Assembly (NCBI GenBank): GCA_002482725.1
Contig: DLGO01000022.1
Coordinates: forward strand, 1-10,480
Reading direction: 5' to 3'
Source of the DNA: Bacteroidetes bacterium UBA7692
GTDB taxonomy: Bacteria > Bacteroidota > Bacteroidia > Chitinophagales > LD1
DNA length: 10,480 nucleotides
Shown: in pieces, positions 1 through 7,500 of the stretch
How the letters are laid out: each line of letters begins with the position of its first letter
Position numbering within the stretch: position 1 is the stretch's first letter
The notes under the pieces: generated by a model
What the model saw: the letters and a program-made list of their open reading frames with translations, nothing else
The model's database searches: none
What the model was told of the DNA's origin: nothing
Translations under genes and position numbers: made by a program

Positions 1-1494
1 ACCGATGGCAACGGCTGTACCAAAGTAGCAACGCAAACTATAAACGTTACCAGTTCTGCTACTGCCAGCATAAGCGGCGCTACCAAAATATGCACCGGCC
101 AAAGCGCTACACTTACCGCAAACGGCGGCAACACCTACACTTGGTCAAACGGACTGGGCAGCAATGCACAGGTTTCTGTTTCGCCTGCATCCACCACTAC
201 CTATACGGTAACTGTTTCTGTGGGTGCCAACTGTACCGCAACCGCTTCGCACACCGTATCGGTTGGCCAGCCTTCTGCATCCCAGTTCAGCAGGTCTATA
301 TGCAGCGGCCAAAGCTTCTTCTTTAATGGTGTTAACCGCACACAAGGCGGCACTTATAAAGATACTTTGTCCAACAACGCCGGTTGCGATAGCATCATAA
401 CCCTTACGCTTACTGTATCGCCTGCGCTTACAGGCAGCAAGGCGGCAACTATATGCCAGGGCGGCAGCTATGCCTTCAATGGCCAGTTGCTTACACAGCC
501 GGGTAGCTATAAAGATACCCTGCAAAGCGCAGGTGGTTGCGATAGTATACTAACCCTTACACTTTCGGTTTCATCGGCAGTTACGGGCAGCACAGCAGCA
601 ACTATTTGCCAGGGCGGAAGCTACGCTTTCAATGGCCAGCTATTGACACAGACGGGCATCTACAAAGATACCCTGCAAAGTACCGGCGGTTGCGATAGCA
701 TACTAACCCTTACGCTGAATGTAACAGCGGTGCTTAACGGCAGCTTTACAGCTTCTATATGCGGCGGCAGCTATACCTTCAACGGGCAGCAACTAACGCA
801 GCCGGGCATCTATAAGGATACCCTGCAGAGCATCAATGGTTGCGACAGCGTTGTTACCCTTACACTAAATACCGGTAGCACGCTGCAAACCATCATTGCG
901 GATACCATATGCAGCGGACAGTTTTACCTGTTTGGTGGCACCACCATTTCGCAGCCGGGTATATATACTGACACGGTGTCGTCTGTAAATGGTTGCGACA
1001 GCATCGTTACACTTACGCTTGCCGTAAACAGCCTGCCAATGCCTGTGGTTTTCCGCGCGGGCGATACGCTTACTACACAAACCTACAGCAGCTACCAGTG
1101 GTTACTGAACAGCGCTGCTATCAGCGGCGCCACCAGCCAGGTGTTCAAAGTGCCTGCTACCGGTAGCTATTCCGTACAGGTTACGGACGCTAACGGCTGC
1201 AGCAACACCTCCAACGCCGTGGGCATTTTTGGTGTGGGCATCAGCGAGGTTGCGGGCAACTTTGGTGTTAACCTGTACCCGAACCCCAACCAGGGATTAT
1301 TTACCCTGGCATTTACCGATGATGTGCCACGCGATGTAGAAATAACCAATGCCCTGGGGCAGGTAGTTGTACAAAAACATGCCATGGCAGGCCACAAGCA
1401 ATTCGACCTGCTACAGCATGCCGATGGTGTTTACTTCGTGCACATCAGGCACGGACAATACGCCAATACGCTGAAATTTACCTTGGTAAAATAG
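1..1494 (+). CDS. Secreted repeat protein with T9SS type A sorting domain (5'-truncated)
   Basis: The reading frame is open from base 1 and stops at TAG 1492-1494, giving the last 497 residues; the true start and any signal peptide lie outside the window. Visible residues run in order. About 1-99 is an Ig/PKD-like region with WSNG and TTTYTVTVS motifs. About 100-346 holds five tandem units of about 51 residues, each starting ICxG and containing GCDS followed by TLTL. About 347-413 is a short Ig-like module with YQW and VTDANGC. The last 76 residues are a Por-type T9SS sorting domain beginning VNLYPNPN and ending in a basic LVK. In this family the C-terminal domain directs export through the type IX system and attachment to, or release from, the outer surface. 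The composition is rich in Thr, Ser, Gly and Asn with regularly spaced cysteines, which suggests a surface adhesin or matrix protein, but no enzymatic domain is visible and the role is unknown. An intrinsic terminator follows closely. Confidence 0.9.
   Translation, partial: TDGNGCTKVATQTINVTSSATASISGATKICTGQSATLTANGGNTYTWSNGLGSNAQVSVSPASTTTYTVTVSVGANCTATASHTVSVGQPSASQFSRSICSGQSFFFNGVNRTQGGTYKDTLSNNAGCDSIITLTLTVSPALTGSKAATICQGGSYAFNGQLLTQPGSYKDTLQSAGGCDSILTLTLSVSSAVTGSTAATICQGGSYAFNGQLLTQTGIYKDTLQSTGGCDSILTLTLNVTAVLNGSFTASICGGSYTFNGQQLTQPGIYKDTLQSINGCDSVVTLTLNTGSTLQTIIADTICSGQFYLFGGTTISQPGIYTDTVSSVNGCDSIVTLTLAVNSLPMPVVFRAGDTLTTQTYSSYQWLLNSAAISGATSQVFKVPATGSYSVQVTDANGCSNTSNAVGIFGVGISEVAGNFGVNLYPNPNQGLFTLAFTDDVPRDVEITNALGQVVVQKHAMAGHKQFDLLQHADGVYFVHIRHGQYANTLKFTLVK
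298..1038 (+). repeat. Five tandem ~153-bp coding repeats
   Basis: Units start at 298, 451, 604, 757 and 907. The first three are exactly 153 bp, the fourth is 150 bp, and the fifth fades out after its TLTL strand near 1038. Each unit encodes ICxG at its start, an FNG-type turn (FGG in the fifth), GxYxDT, then GCDS and TLTL. Units 2 and 3 agree at 35 of their first 38 residues. The two cysteines in each unit (second residue and the GCDS cysteine) are kept in all five and could form an intradomain disulfide after export. All lengths are multiples of three, so copies can be gained or lost without a frameshift. Confidence 0.9.
1264..1491 (+). other. T9SS type A C-terminal sorting domain of the upstream secreted protein
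   Basis: The encoded segment starts GVNLYPNPNQG, continues with an ITNALGQVV strand and a DGVYFVHI strand, and ends in a lysine. This is the usual pattern of the Bacteroidota Por secretion-tail family. It marks the protein for type IX export. Its counterpart in the larger protein is at 9411-9635. Confidence 0.9.
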
Positions 1495-1524
1495 TTGAGA
1501 CCAGACAGCTCGACGGTTGATCAG

Positions 1525-1560
1525 AGCACTCTGTACTTGTACAGGGTGCTTTGTTGTTTT
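1525..1560 (+). terminator. Intrinsic terminator after the upstream secreted-protein gene
   Basis: The arm AGCACTCTGTAC (1525-1536) pairs with GTACAGGGTGCT (1539-1550) over 12 positions with one G:U wobble. The innermost pairs must open to form a real loop. The T-rich tail TTGTTGTTTT (1551-1560) follows directly. The hairpin begins 30 bases after the stop codon. There is no T-run on the other side, so it should act only on plus-strand transcription. Confidence 0.8.
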
Positions 1561-1615
1561 AGGCAACATCTGTACTCAGTAACTTCTTCTCATAACCTGC
1601 CAATGCCCTAAACCT

Positions 1616-1660
1616 TGACACTAAAAGACATAAAAATATTCTTGATGTCATTTGGTGTCA
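1616..1660. repeat. 16-bp imperfect inverted repeat between convergent genes
   Basis: TGACACTAAAAGACAT (1616-1631) pairs with ATGTCATTTGGTGTCA (1645-1660) around a 13-base A/T-rich loop. One position is a mismatch and one a G:U wobble. It lies 36 bases past the stop of the minus-strand small gene and 56 bases past the plus-strand terminator. It lacks a clear T-run on either strand, so it may be a stem-loop that ends or stabilises the minus-strand operon transcript, or a protein-binding site. The rest of 1495-1695 holds only the terminator listed separately; I see no other gene there. Confidence 0.6.
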
Positions 1661-1695
1661 CTATCACCCAACCACATCTGTCGGTAAAAATTGAG

Positions 1696-1815
1696 TTACT
1701 TTTCGATCCGCCTGTCGGTACAGACCTGCACTGCGCGACCCAACAAGCAGAGCGCAGCAATTATGCCTGGAAACACGCTGAGAAACAGGAATAGCATCAA
1801 CCAAAGAAACTTCAT
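1696..1815 (-). CDS. Small single-helix membrane peptide (39 aa), third gene of the operon
   Basis: I do not recognise a family. The ATG (1815-1813) overlaps the TGA of the response regulator (1814-1812) as ATGA, a typical arrangement for translational coupling, and the frame closes at TAA 1698-1696. The peptide opens MKFLWLMLFLFLSVFPG, so one lysine is followed by a strongly hydrophobic stretch to about residue 26. It continues with a short tail holding two cysteines (about 23 and 32) and ends TDRRIEK. This is compatible with a single transmembrane helix, N-terminus inside by the positive-inside rule only if the tail is exported; the RR/K-rich tail argues equally for the reverse, so topology is open. 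A perfect anti-Shine-Dalgarno complement sits 7 bases upstream (1823-1833). It could instead be a signal-peptide-like remnant or a chance frame. The 4-bp overlap, hydrophobic character and RBS together make it worth calling. Confidence 0.5.
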   Translation of the reverse strand: MKFLWLMLFLFLSVFPGIIAALCLLGRAVQVCTDRRIEK

Positions 1816-2564
1816 CCCAAACTCACCTCCTTTACAACCTGCAAAAACTCATCCTTTCGCTCCCTGGCCAGTGGTATTTGCACATCATTCTGTAGCAGTA
1901 TATAGCCGCCATCCTGTTTCACATATTGCTTTATGGCCTTTATGTTTACTATATACGAGCGGTGCGGGCGAAAGAAATTGTTTTGGATATTCAGCGCACC
2001 TTCAAATTCCTTTATCTTTTTACTTACCAGTATCTCTTTGCTGCCCACCAGGCAAAATTTGGTGTAGGAGCCATCAGCCTCCAGGTACAGTATATCATCT
2101 ACTGCCACAAATATCAATCCCTCAGCCACTGGCAATGCTACCCTGCGTATGGCGTGCTCCTTAAAGTTTTCGCGCAAGGTAGATAGTCGTTCTGCCCCGG
2201 TATTGGTATACAGTTTCTTTAGCTTGTCTACCGCCTTTATCAACTCCGATATTTGTATCGGTTTCAGCAGGTAGTCTATGGCACTTACTTTAAAAGCTTG
2301 CAGTGCATAGTCGCTATGGGCTGTAGTAAATATGATTTCAAAATTTACCTCATTGAAAAACTCCAGCAGTTGAAACCCGGTATAGCCCGGCATCTCTACA
2401 TCCAGGAACACAACATCGGGCTGGTACTTGTTAATGGCCAGCACCCCACTTGGTACATCCCCGCTGCTTGCCAGCACCTCTATGTCAGGGCAATACTCCT
2501 GCAGCAGCGCCTCCAGAATCCTGCGCGCTTTAGCCTCATCGTCTATTATTACTGCTTTAATCAT
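1812..2564 (-). CDS. LytTR-family response regulator
   Basis: This 250-residue DNA-binding response regulator has a receiver domain at about residues 2-120. It shows the acidic pair D8/D9, the phosphoacceptor D55 in VFLDVEMPG, the switch threonine in FTTAHS (80-81) and the conserved K101 in LLKPI. A LytTR DNA-binding domain follows at about 140-245, with the typical ILYLEADGSYT, the FFRPHRSYIVN segment and the VQIPLARERKDEF end. LytTR proteins bind direct repeats about two helical turns apart, which fits the repeat found at 4490-4522. Its ATG overlaps the last 8 bases of the kinase gene, so the two are probably co-translated partners. Its stop overlaps the start of the small membrane peptide gene. 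All key residues are present, so it should be phosphorylatable. Target genes are not proven by the sequence. Confidence 0.95.
   Translation of the reverse strand: MIKAVIIDDEAKARRILEALLQEYCPDIEVLASSGDVPSGVLAINKYQPDVVFLDVEMPGYTGFQLLEFFNEVNFEIIFTTAHSDYALQAFKVSAIDYLLKPIQISELIKAVDKLKKLYTNTGAERLSTLRENFKEHAIRRVALPVAEGLIFVAVDDILYLEADGSYTKFCLVGSKEILVSKKIKEFEGALNIQNNFFRPHRSYIVNIKAIKQYVKQDGGYILLQNDVQIPLARERKDEFLQVVKEVSLG
1823..1833 (-). promoter_or_regulatory. Perfect Shine-Dalgarno sequence before the small membrane peptide gene
   Basis: The minus strand reads AAAGGAGGTGA, full complement to the usual 16S 3' end, with ten bases between GGAGG and the ATG at 1815. It lies inside the last codons of the response regulator, coding Lys-Glu-Val. 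Most genes in Bacteroidota do not rely on Shine-Dalgarno pairing, and the other starts in this window have none, so it stands out. It may also be a by-product of the codons used for Lys-Glu-Val. Confidence 0.45.
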
Positions 2565-4428
2565 AAGCTACGGGTATGTGTATGTTTACAATAGTGCCAT
2601 GGGCAGCATCTTCATACTGCACAGCTATGGTCTGCTCCCTGTTTTGGTTTAGTAAATCTAGTCGCTTTTGGTTGGCCGATGTGGCAAATGATTCATGCAG
2701 CGCGTGGCGGTGCATATTTATCCTGCCCGCAGCTTCGCGCCCGATGCCATTATCGGCTATGGTGCATTTCAGCATTTTTGCTGCCTCATCAAACGAGAAC
2801 CGGATGCCCACTTTTTTATCGCCTTGCCTGTGCAGCAGTCCATGCCTTATGGCATTTTCTATATAAGGCTGTATCAGCATGGGTGGCAGCATTATATCAT
2901 CTGCTTCATGCTCACAATCTATGGCTATATCATAGCTGAAATCTGTTTCGAACCTTAGTCCTTCCAGTTGCAGGTATTTGTGCAGCATATCTATCTCTTC
3001 CGCCAGGGATATATATTGCTTGCCAGAGGCATTCAGTATCTGCCGAGTTAGCATGCTGAACTGCCCCAGGTGCTCATTGGCCAGCCGCTTATCTCCCAGG
3101 AAAAACATCTCCTGTATAGAGTTTAGCGAGTTGAATATAAAGTGGGGGTTCATCTGTGCCTTTATGGCTTTCAGTTCACTTTCGGTTCGTTGCAGTTCGC
3201 TTTGCTGCTGCTTTATTTTCAGCTCCCGCAGTTCTGCCTCGCGCTTCTCGGTTTCGTATCGTTTATTCAGCAGTGTTACTTCTTTTACGCGCTCTGTGTT
3301 TACCAGCTCTGACTCCATCGCCACCTTCTTCATCAGGCTTTGGTATGCCTTGTCATATTGCCCGCTGTGCTCATAGCATTGGTGCAGCATTTCCAGCGTA
3401 GCGGTATAGTCGCTTACGGGTATATCGGCTCCCTTTGTCAGTATCGACGCTTCCAGAAATAGTATAGCCTCTTCGAAAGATTCATTCATGAATTGCAGTT
3501 GCCCAATTTGAAACTGGGCATTGCCCAGGTTGCGCGTATTGCCATCCGCATTTGCTATTTCTATAGCGAGCTTTGCAAAGCCGAATGCATCCTCTTTACG
3601 CCCTGCTAAAAAATACGTTTCTGCATCGCCCGTTTGCAACAGCGCCAATCGTGTGGCATTTACATCTGCATGGTGCAGGGCTATTTCCCGCTCAAAGAAC
3701 TTTTTTGCCTGTTCTGCTTCACCGCGCTTCAGGTATAGCTGCCCCAGCCGCTTGGCTGTTCCCAGCAGCGAGCTTTTATCATTCAGCTCATCTTTTATGC
3801 GCAGCACCTCCAGCGAGTATTCTATGGCTTTATCATCATCCCCGCTTTTGGTGGCGATTTTTGTAAGCATCTGCAGGTGGTCTACTATGCCCGCTGGCTG
3901 CCTATGCTGCTTCACTATCTCTATTCCGCGCAGCGACATTTCTGCCGCCGCTTTCAGGTCTGCATTTATCAGGTATAGTGCCGCATAGTGCAGGCATTCG
4001 CTCTTCATCATAGAGTCGGGTAGTTGCTCGTATTCTTTTACGCACTGCATAATGATTTCACCTGCTTCTTCCATCTTGTGCTGGCGCAGCCTGTGCCAGC
4101 CTATCTTTTGCAAGGCCGTAAGCTTGCCTTGTATATCTCCGATCCGCTCAGCTATGGCTACAGCCTTTTGCAGATGCGCTATTGCATTCTCTGTTGCGGT
4201 TGGGCCTTCCTCCAGTATTGCGCGCACTGTCCAGTAGTCTATCTCTGCTTCCGGCAGGTTTTCTTCCAGGCATATCTCTAATGCCTTCTCGGCATACTCA
4301 CCGGATAGCTTCTTGTCGGTAAACTTATGTTCCAACGCCAGATACAGGTAGGTAGATACCTTCGCTGCTCCTGTCTCTGTTTCCAGGCGCTTCAATAACT
4401 CAGGTATCTCTGTACCATACATGCTCAT
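2557..4428 (-). CDS. Soluble TPR-containing LytS-type sensor histidine kinase
   Basis: This 623-residue kinase has no signal peptide and no transmembrane segment. About residues 1-370 are helical TPR-like repeats, with recurrent A-x-x-x-A-L and Y-x-x-A patterns. About 370-425 is a charged coiled coil. The catalytic part is of the LytS/YehU class: the phosphoacceptor H429 lies in MNPHFIFNSLN, N525 in the N box PYIENAIRHG, and the ATP-binding G box DNGIGRE is at about 559-565. It should autophosphorylate on H429 and pass phosphate to the LytTR regulator encoded next. Many Bacteroidota relatives carry a signal peptide and a membrane helix between TPR and coiled coil; both are missing here, so the input is probably cytoplasmic, perhaps a protein bound by the TPRs. 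The first ATG (4428) is used; Met3 is an alternative, and an in-frame stop at 4468-4470 rules out a start further upstream. Confidence 0.95.
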   Translation of the reverse strand: MSMYGTEIPELLKRLETETGAAKVSTYLYLALEHKFTDKKLSGEYAEKALEICLEENLPEAEIDYWTVRAILEEGPTATENAIAHLQKAVAIAERIGDIQGKLTALQKIGWHRLRQHKMEEAGEIIMQCVKEYEQLPDSMMKSECLHYAALYLINADLKAAAEMSLRGIEIVKQHRQPAGIVDHLQMLTKIATKSGDDDKAIEYSLEVLRIKDELNDKSSLLGTAKRLGQLYLKRGEAEQAKKFFEREIALHHADVNATRLALLQTGDAETYFLAGRKEDAFGFAKLAIEIANADGNTRNLGNAQFQIGQLQFMNESFEEAILFLEASILTKGADIPVSDYTATLEMLHQCYEHSGQYDKAYQSLMKKVAMESELVNTERVKEVTLLNKRYETEKREAELRELKIKQQQSELQRTESELKAIKAQMNPHFIFNSLNSIQEMFFLGDKRLANEHLGQFSMLTRQILNASGKQYISLAEEIDMLHKYLQLEGLRFETDFSYDIAIDCEHEADDIMLPPMLIQPYIENAIRHGLLHRQGDKKVGIRFSFDEAAKMLKCTIADNGIGREAAGRINMHRHALHESFATSANQKRLDLLNQNREQTIAVQYEDAAHGTIVNIHIPVAYD

Positions 4429-4450
4429 ACTAAGGGTGTATTTTCTGCCT

Positions 4451-4471
4451 CTAAAGAAAGATATTCTTTAG
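4451..4471. promoter_or_regulatory. 8+8 bp palindrome upstream of the kinase operon
   Basis: CTAAAGAA (4451-4458) and TTCTTTAG (4464-4471) are perfect inverted repeats with the 5-base spacer AGATA. The site begins 22 bases upstream of the kinase ATG and overlaps the only candidate -7 element, so it could be an operator for the operon. A short A/T-rich palindrome can also arise by chance. Confidence 0.4.
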
Positions 4472-4482
4472 GTCTAAAACAA
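4456..4482 (-). promoter_or_regulatory. Weak Bacteroidota-type promoter candidate for the kinase operon
   Basis: On the minus strand TTG (4482-4480) is followed after 16 bases by TATCTTTC (4463-4456), which matches the Bacteroidota consensus TAnnTTTG except for the last base. The spacing is slightly short of that reported for this consensus. Transcription would start near 4449, leaving a leader of about 20 bases. I found no comparably good match for the divergent plus-strand gene; the nearest is CACCTTTG at 4551-4558, which lacks the TA. Confidence 0.25.
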
Positions 4483-4489
4483 AAGCTTA

Positions 4490-4522
4490 CCGCTCATGAA
4501 GCCAAACCTGCCATTCATGAAG
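4490..4522. promoter_or_regulatory. 12-mer direct repeat at 21-bp period, candidate LytTR binding site
   Basis: CCGCTCATGAAG (4490-4501) and CCATTCATGAAG (4511-4522) match at 10 of 12 positions, and both differences are transitions. The start-to-start distance is 21 bp, so both copies face the same side of the helix. LytTR regulators are known to bind pairs of direct repeats with about this spacing. The site lies in the 149-bp divergent region, 62 bp from the kinase start and 55 bp from the start of the giant secreted protein, next to the LytTR regulator's own operon. Binding is inferred, not shown. Confidence 0.45.
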
Positions 4523-4577
4523 TTGCCCGCAATACGGCATATCCACCAGCCACCTTTGCCCGATAAAATTCACACAC

Positions 4578-7500
4578 ATGAAATCAAATTACACAAGGGG
4601 AAAAACCAAAACAGCGATTTTGTTTTTTACGCTCTTCAGCGTTTTTGTTTTGTTCGGCCTGCACGCCAATGCACAGTCGTGGGTATGGCAGCAAAACCTG
4701 GGCGGCACAGGTACCGAAAAGATTACTGATATGGTATCCGATGCCTCCGGCAATACCTATGTATGTGGTAGCTATTCTGCCGCCTTTACCATAGGAAGCT
4801 TTAGTATAGCTGCCCCTCCGGGCAGCAATGGCTCGGGAGCATTTGTAGCAAAGTTCAACAGTAGCGGTGCACCGCAGTGGGTGCATACACCAACTTATGG
4901 GGCCGTGGCATTTCTTAATCCCACCTCCATTACCCGGGATGCCTCAGGTAATATATATTATGGTGGTACAAACCAGTCGGCCGGCAATAGCGTAACTTTT
5001 GCCACCGGCAACGCAAATACTGTAGTAACCAGTAACAATGGTGTAGACGGCTTTATAGTAAAGCTCAACTCAAGCGGTGTGGCACAATGGGCCATGGGCA
5101 TGGGTTACTCAGGTGCAGCCAGCGTCAACAACATGGCCCTGCACAGCGATCCATTCACTACGTACCTGTTTTTTGGAGTAAGCGCAGCTACCAACAGCAC
5201 GGCGCTGCCACAGTTCCAGAACTTCAACTACCACGCTCCGGGCAGTACTACAAATGTAAGTATGGGCAATGCTTCTGCGTCGGGCTTCCAGGAGGCCTGG
5301 TATGGCCGCATAGATGTGGCTGCGGGTGTTATGAACGGCTTTTACCGACTAGGTGCAGGCAATAATGCTACCGGGCAGGAGTGGATAGAATCTATCAGGA
5401 CAAATAGCAATACAGGTGATGTTTTTATGGCTTTAACACTCAAGAATGCTACCACCCTTGAATACAACGGAGGCACCCAAGCCATAAGCGGAACTACCGT
5501 TGAAGTTGGGAAAATAATAAAGCTGAATGCCAATCTGGTGTACCAGGCGCAAACAGCTGCTATTGGCTCACAAAGCTTTACCAATAAGCTGAAAAGGATG
5601 GTGATGAATGGCAATAGCTCCCTCGCATTTCTGATAGATATACAAACCGGCAGCAACAATCCATCTGTAAGCATCGGCGGGTACGACCTGTCTTTTGGCA
5701 GCTCATGGCTCAACTCGGTACTGACTGTAGCTGGCAGCACCAAAAATTTTTCGGGTAAGGGTCTCGCATTCGATGCCGGCGGCAACCTGTACGCTACGGT
5801 AGGTGGTCATGCCAATGCTGCATTTAACTGGGACTTTATACCAACATACACTGCAGCCGCGGCTACGGGCAGCATGCAAACCAATCCCGGCCTTATGCTG
5901 TTGAAAATGAACTCCTCTACAGGAGCATGGCTTGACTTCTCCTATATACGTGAATCGGTATCAAACAATTTCAGCCAGGGCGGCAATTTGCAAAGTGGTG
6001 CATTGGCTTCTGCCGGTCCATCGCTGTTTATGGGCGGCAGCTTCGGAAATACCATTACAGCACCGGGCTTAACTTCTATCACTGCTTCAGGGCAATCAAA
6101 CGCATACCTCATGAAGTTTGGCTGCGAGCCGGGCTTTGCTACCCAGCCTGCGGGCAAAACCATTTGTGGTACACAAACTATTTCCCTGCCAACGGTAGTT
6201 AGTGGCACGGGCAATACCTACCAATGGCAAAGGAATGGTACCAACATCAATGGCGCTACCAACGATACACTAACCATAACCAACGCTACCATTGCCGATA
6301 CAGGCACTTATACACTTATAGCCACCAACACATGTGGTACTGCCACTTCTTCGCCGGCTATACTTACCTATGCCGCACAGCCAACTATTACACTACAGCC
6401 TGTGGCAGATACTGCTTGCTTTGGCGGCGTAGCCACACTTACAGTAGCTGCTACGGGCAATGTTACCGGATACGACTGGCTAATGAACGGAGGCTTATTG
6501 GGAACAACATCTGTCTATAGTGGTGTTAAGACTACAACACTTACTATTACAGGCATTAACGCCAGCAGGCTGGGGCCATACAGCGTCAATGTAAACGGCT
6601 CTGTTCAGTGCCCATCTGTAAGCTCTAATATCGTAACCTTTAAAATGGCAACGGCTCCGGGTATTACCACCGATCCTACAGACAAAACTGTATGCGAAGG
6701 CGCGAACGTTACCCTTGTTTCCAGCGCAGCATCAGGCTCGCCGGTTAACTACCAGTGGCTATTCAGCAATCTGGCTCCTATCAGTGGAGCAAATGGTTCA
6801 TCTTACAGCAAAGTAGTGGCATTGGCAGATGCAGGTATCTATTACCTGCGCGCAAGTAACCGTTGCGGTGCCGATACATCCAACCAGGCGATAATTAATG
6901 TAACTCCTATACCGGTTATCGATACTGCACCTGTTTCACAGAACTTGTGTGCAGGTACACCGGCTACTGTGTATGTTACAGACAATGCGGGCTTTTCCAA
7001 TATATTCAATTATGCATGGTACCGCAACAATACTTTAACAAACAGCGGCACATCTCCATCGTATTATATCAATGGCACAGTAGGTGCAGCGGGTTCTTAT
7101 TTCGTAAGAGTCAGTAACAGCTGCGGTGCAGATACAGCCCTCTTCAATGTTACGGTAAATGCAGCTACGGCTATCACTACACAGCCATCGTCGCTTTCGC
7201 TATGTACAGGCTCACCTGCTACATTTACAGTAGCTGCCACAGGTGGCAACCTTACCTATCAGTGGAGGAAAAACGGCAATCTTATTGCTACTGCCACCAA
7301 TGCTTCTTACAGTATCGCTTCTGTGGCCATTACAGATTCAGGCACCTATACCGTAGTGGTTACGGGCTCATGCGGTACTACAACTTCCGCTGGTGCAGTG
7401 CTTACTACTGCTACAGCTGCCTCTATTTCGCAGCAGCCAACAGGTGCTACATTATGTTCAGGTGATACTATCAGGCTGAGCGTTACAGGTGCGGCAGGCA

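Noticed and set aside
145..525. 126-codon open frame on the minus strand
   Set aside because: It lies wholly opposite the repeat-rich secreted-protein gene, whose frame is open from base 1 and has clear domain content. The minus frame has no recognisable domain and its openness follows from the repeats.
298..1038. Regular spaced repeats resembling an array
   Set aside because: The 153-bp period is coding, in frame and divergent between units, with no short identical repeats separated by unique spacers, so it is not CRISPR.
3521..3988. 155-codon plus-strand frame, and several similar frames across 2576-4281
   Set aside because: They lie antisense to the histidine kinase, which has complete catalytic motifs; the frames are Ser/Cys/Phe-rich with no domain, as expected of shadows.
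4523..4558. Plus-strand promoter for the giant protein (TTG 4523-4525, CACCTTTG 4551-4558)
   Set aside because: The -7 element lacks the conserved TA and the 25-base gap is too long, so it is not a supportable call.
4614..4655. T-runs in the signal-peptide coding region as a phase-variation switch
   Set aside because: The longest run is six T, too short to be a convincing slippage tract, and hydrophobic signal peptides are naturally T-rich in coding.
4496..4729. 77-codon plus-strand frame starting upstream of the giant secreted protein
   Set aside because: It overlaps the signal-peptide region of the giant protein out of frame and has no recognisable features. Its two Met-Lys pairs arise from the TCATGAAG direct repeat.
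5342..5785. 147-codon minus-strand frame
   Set aside because: It is antisense to the propeller-like part of the giant protein, with no promoter, start context or domain to support it.
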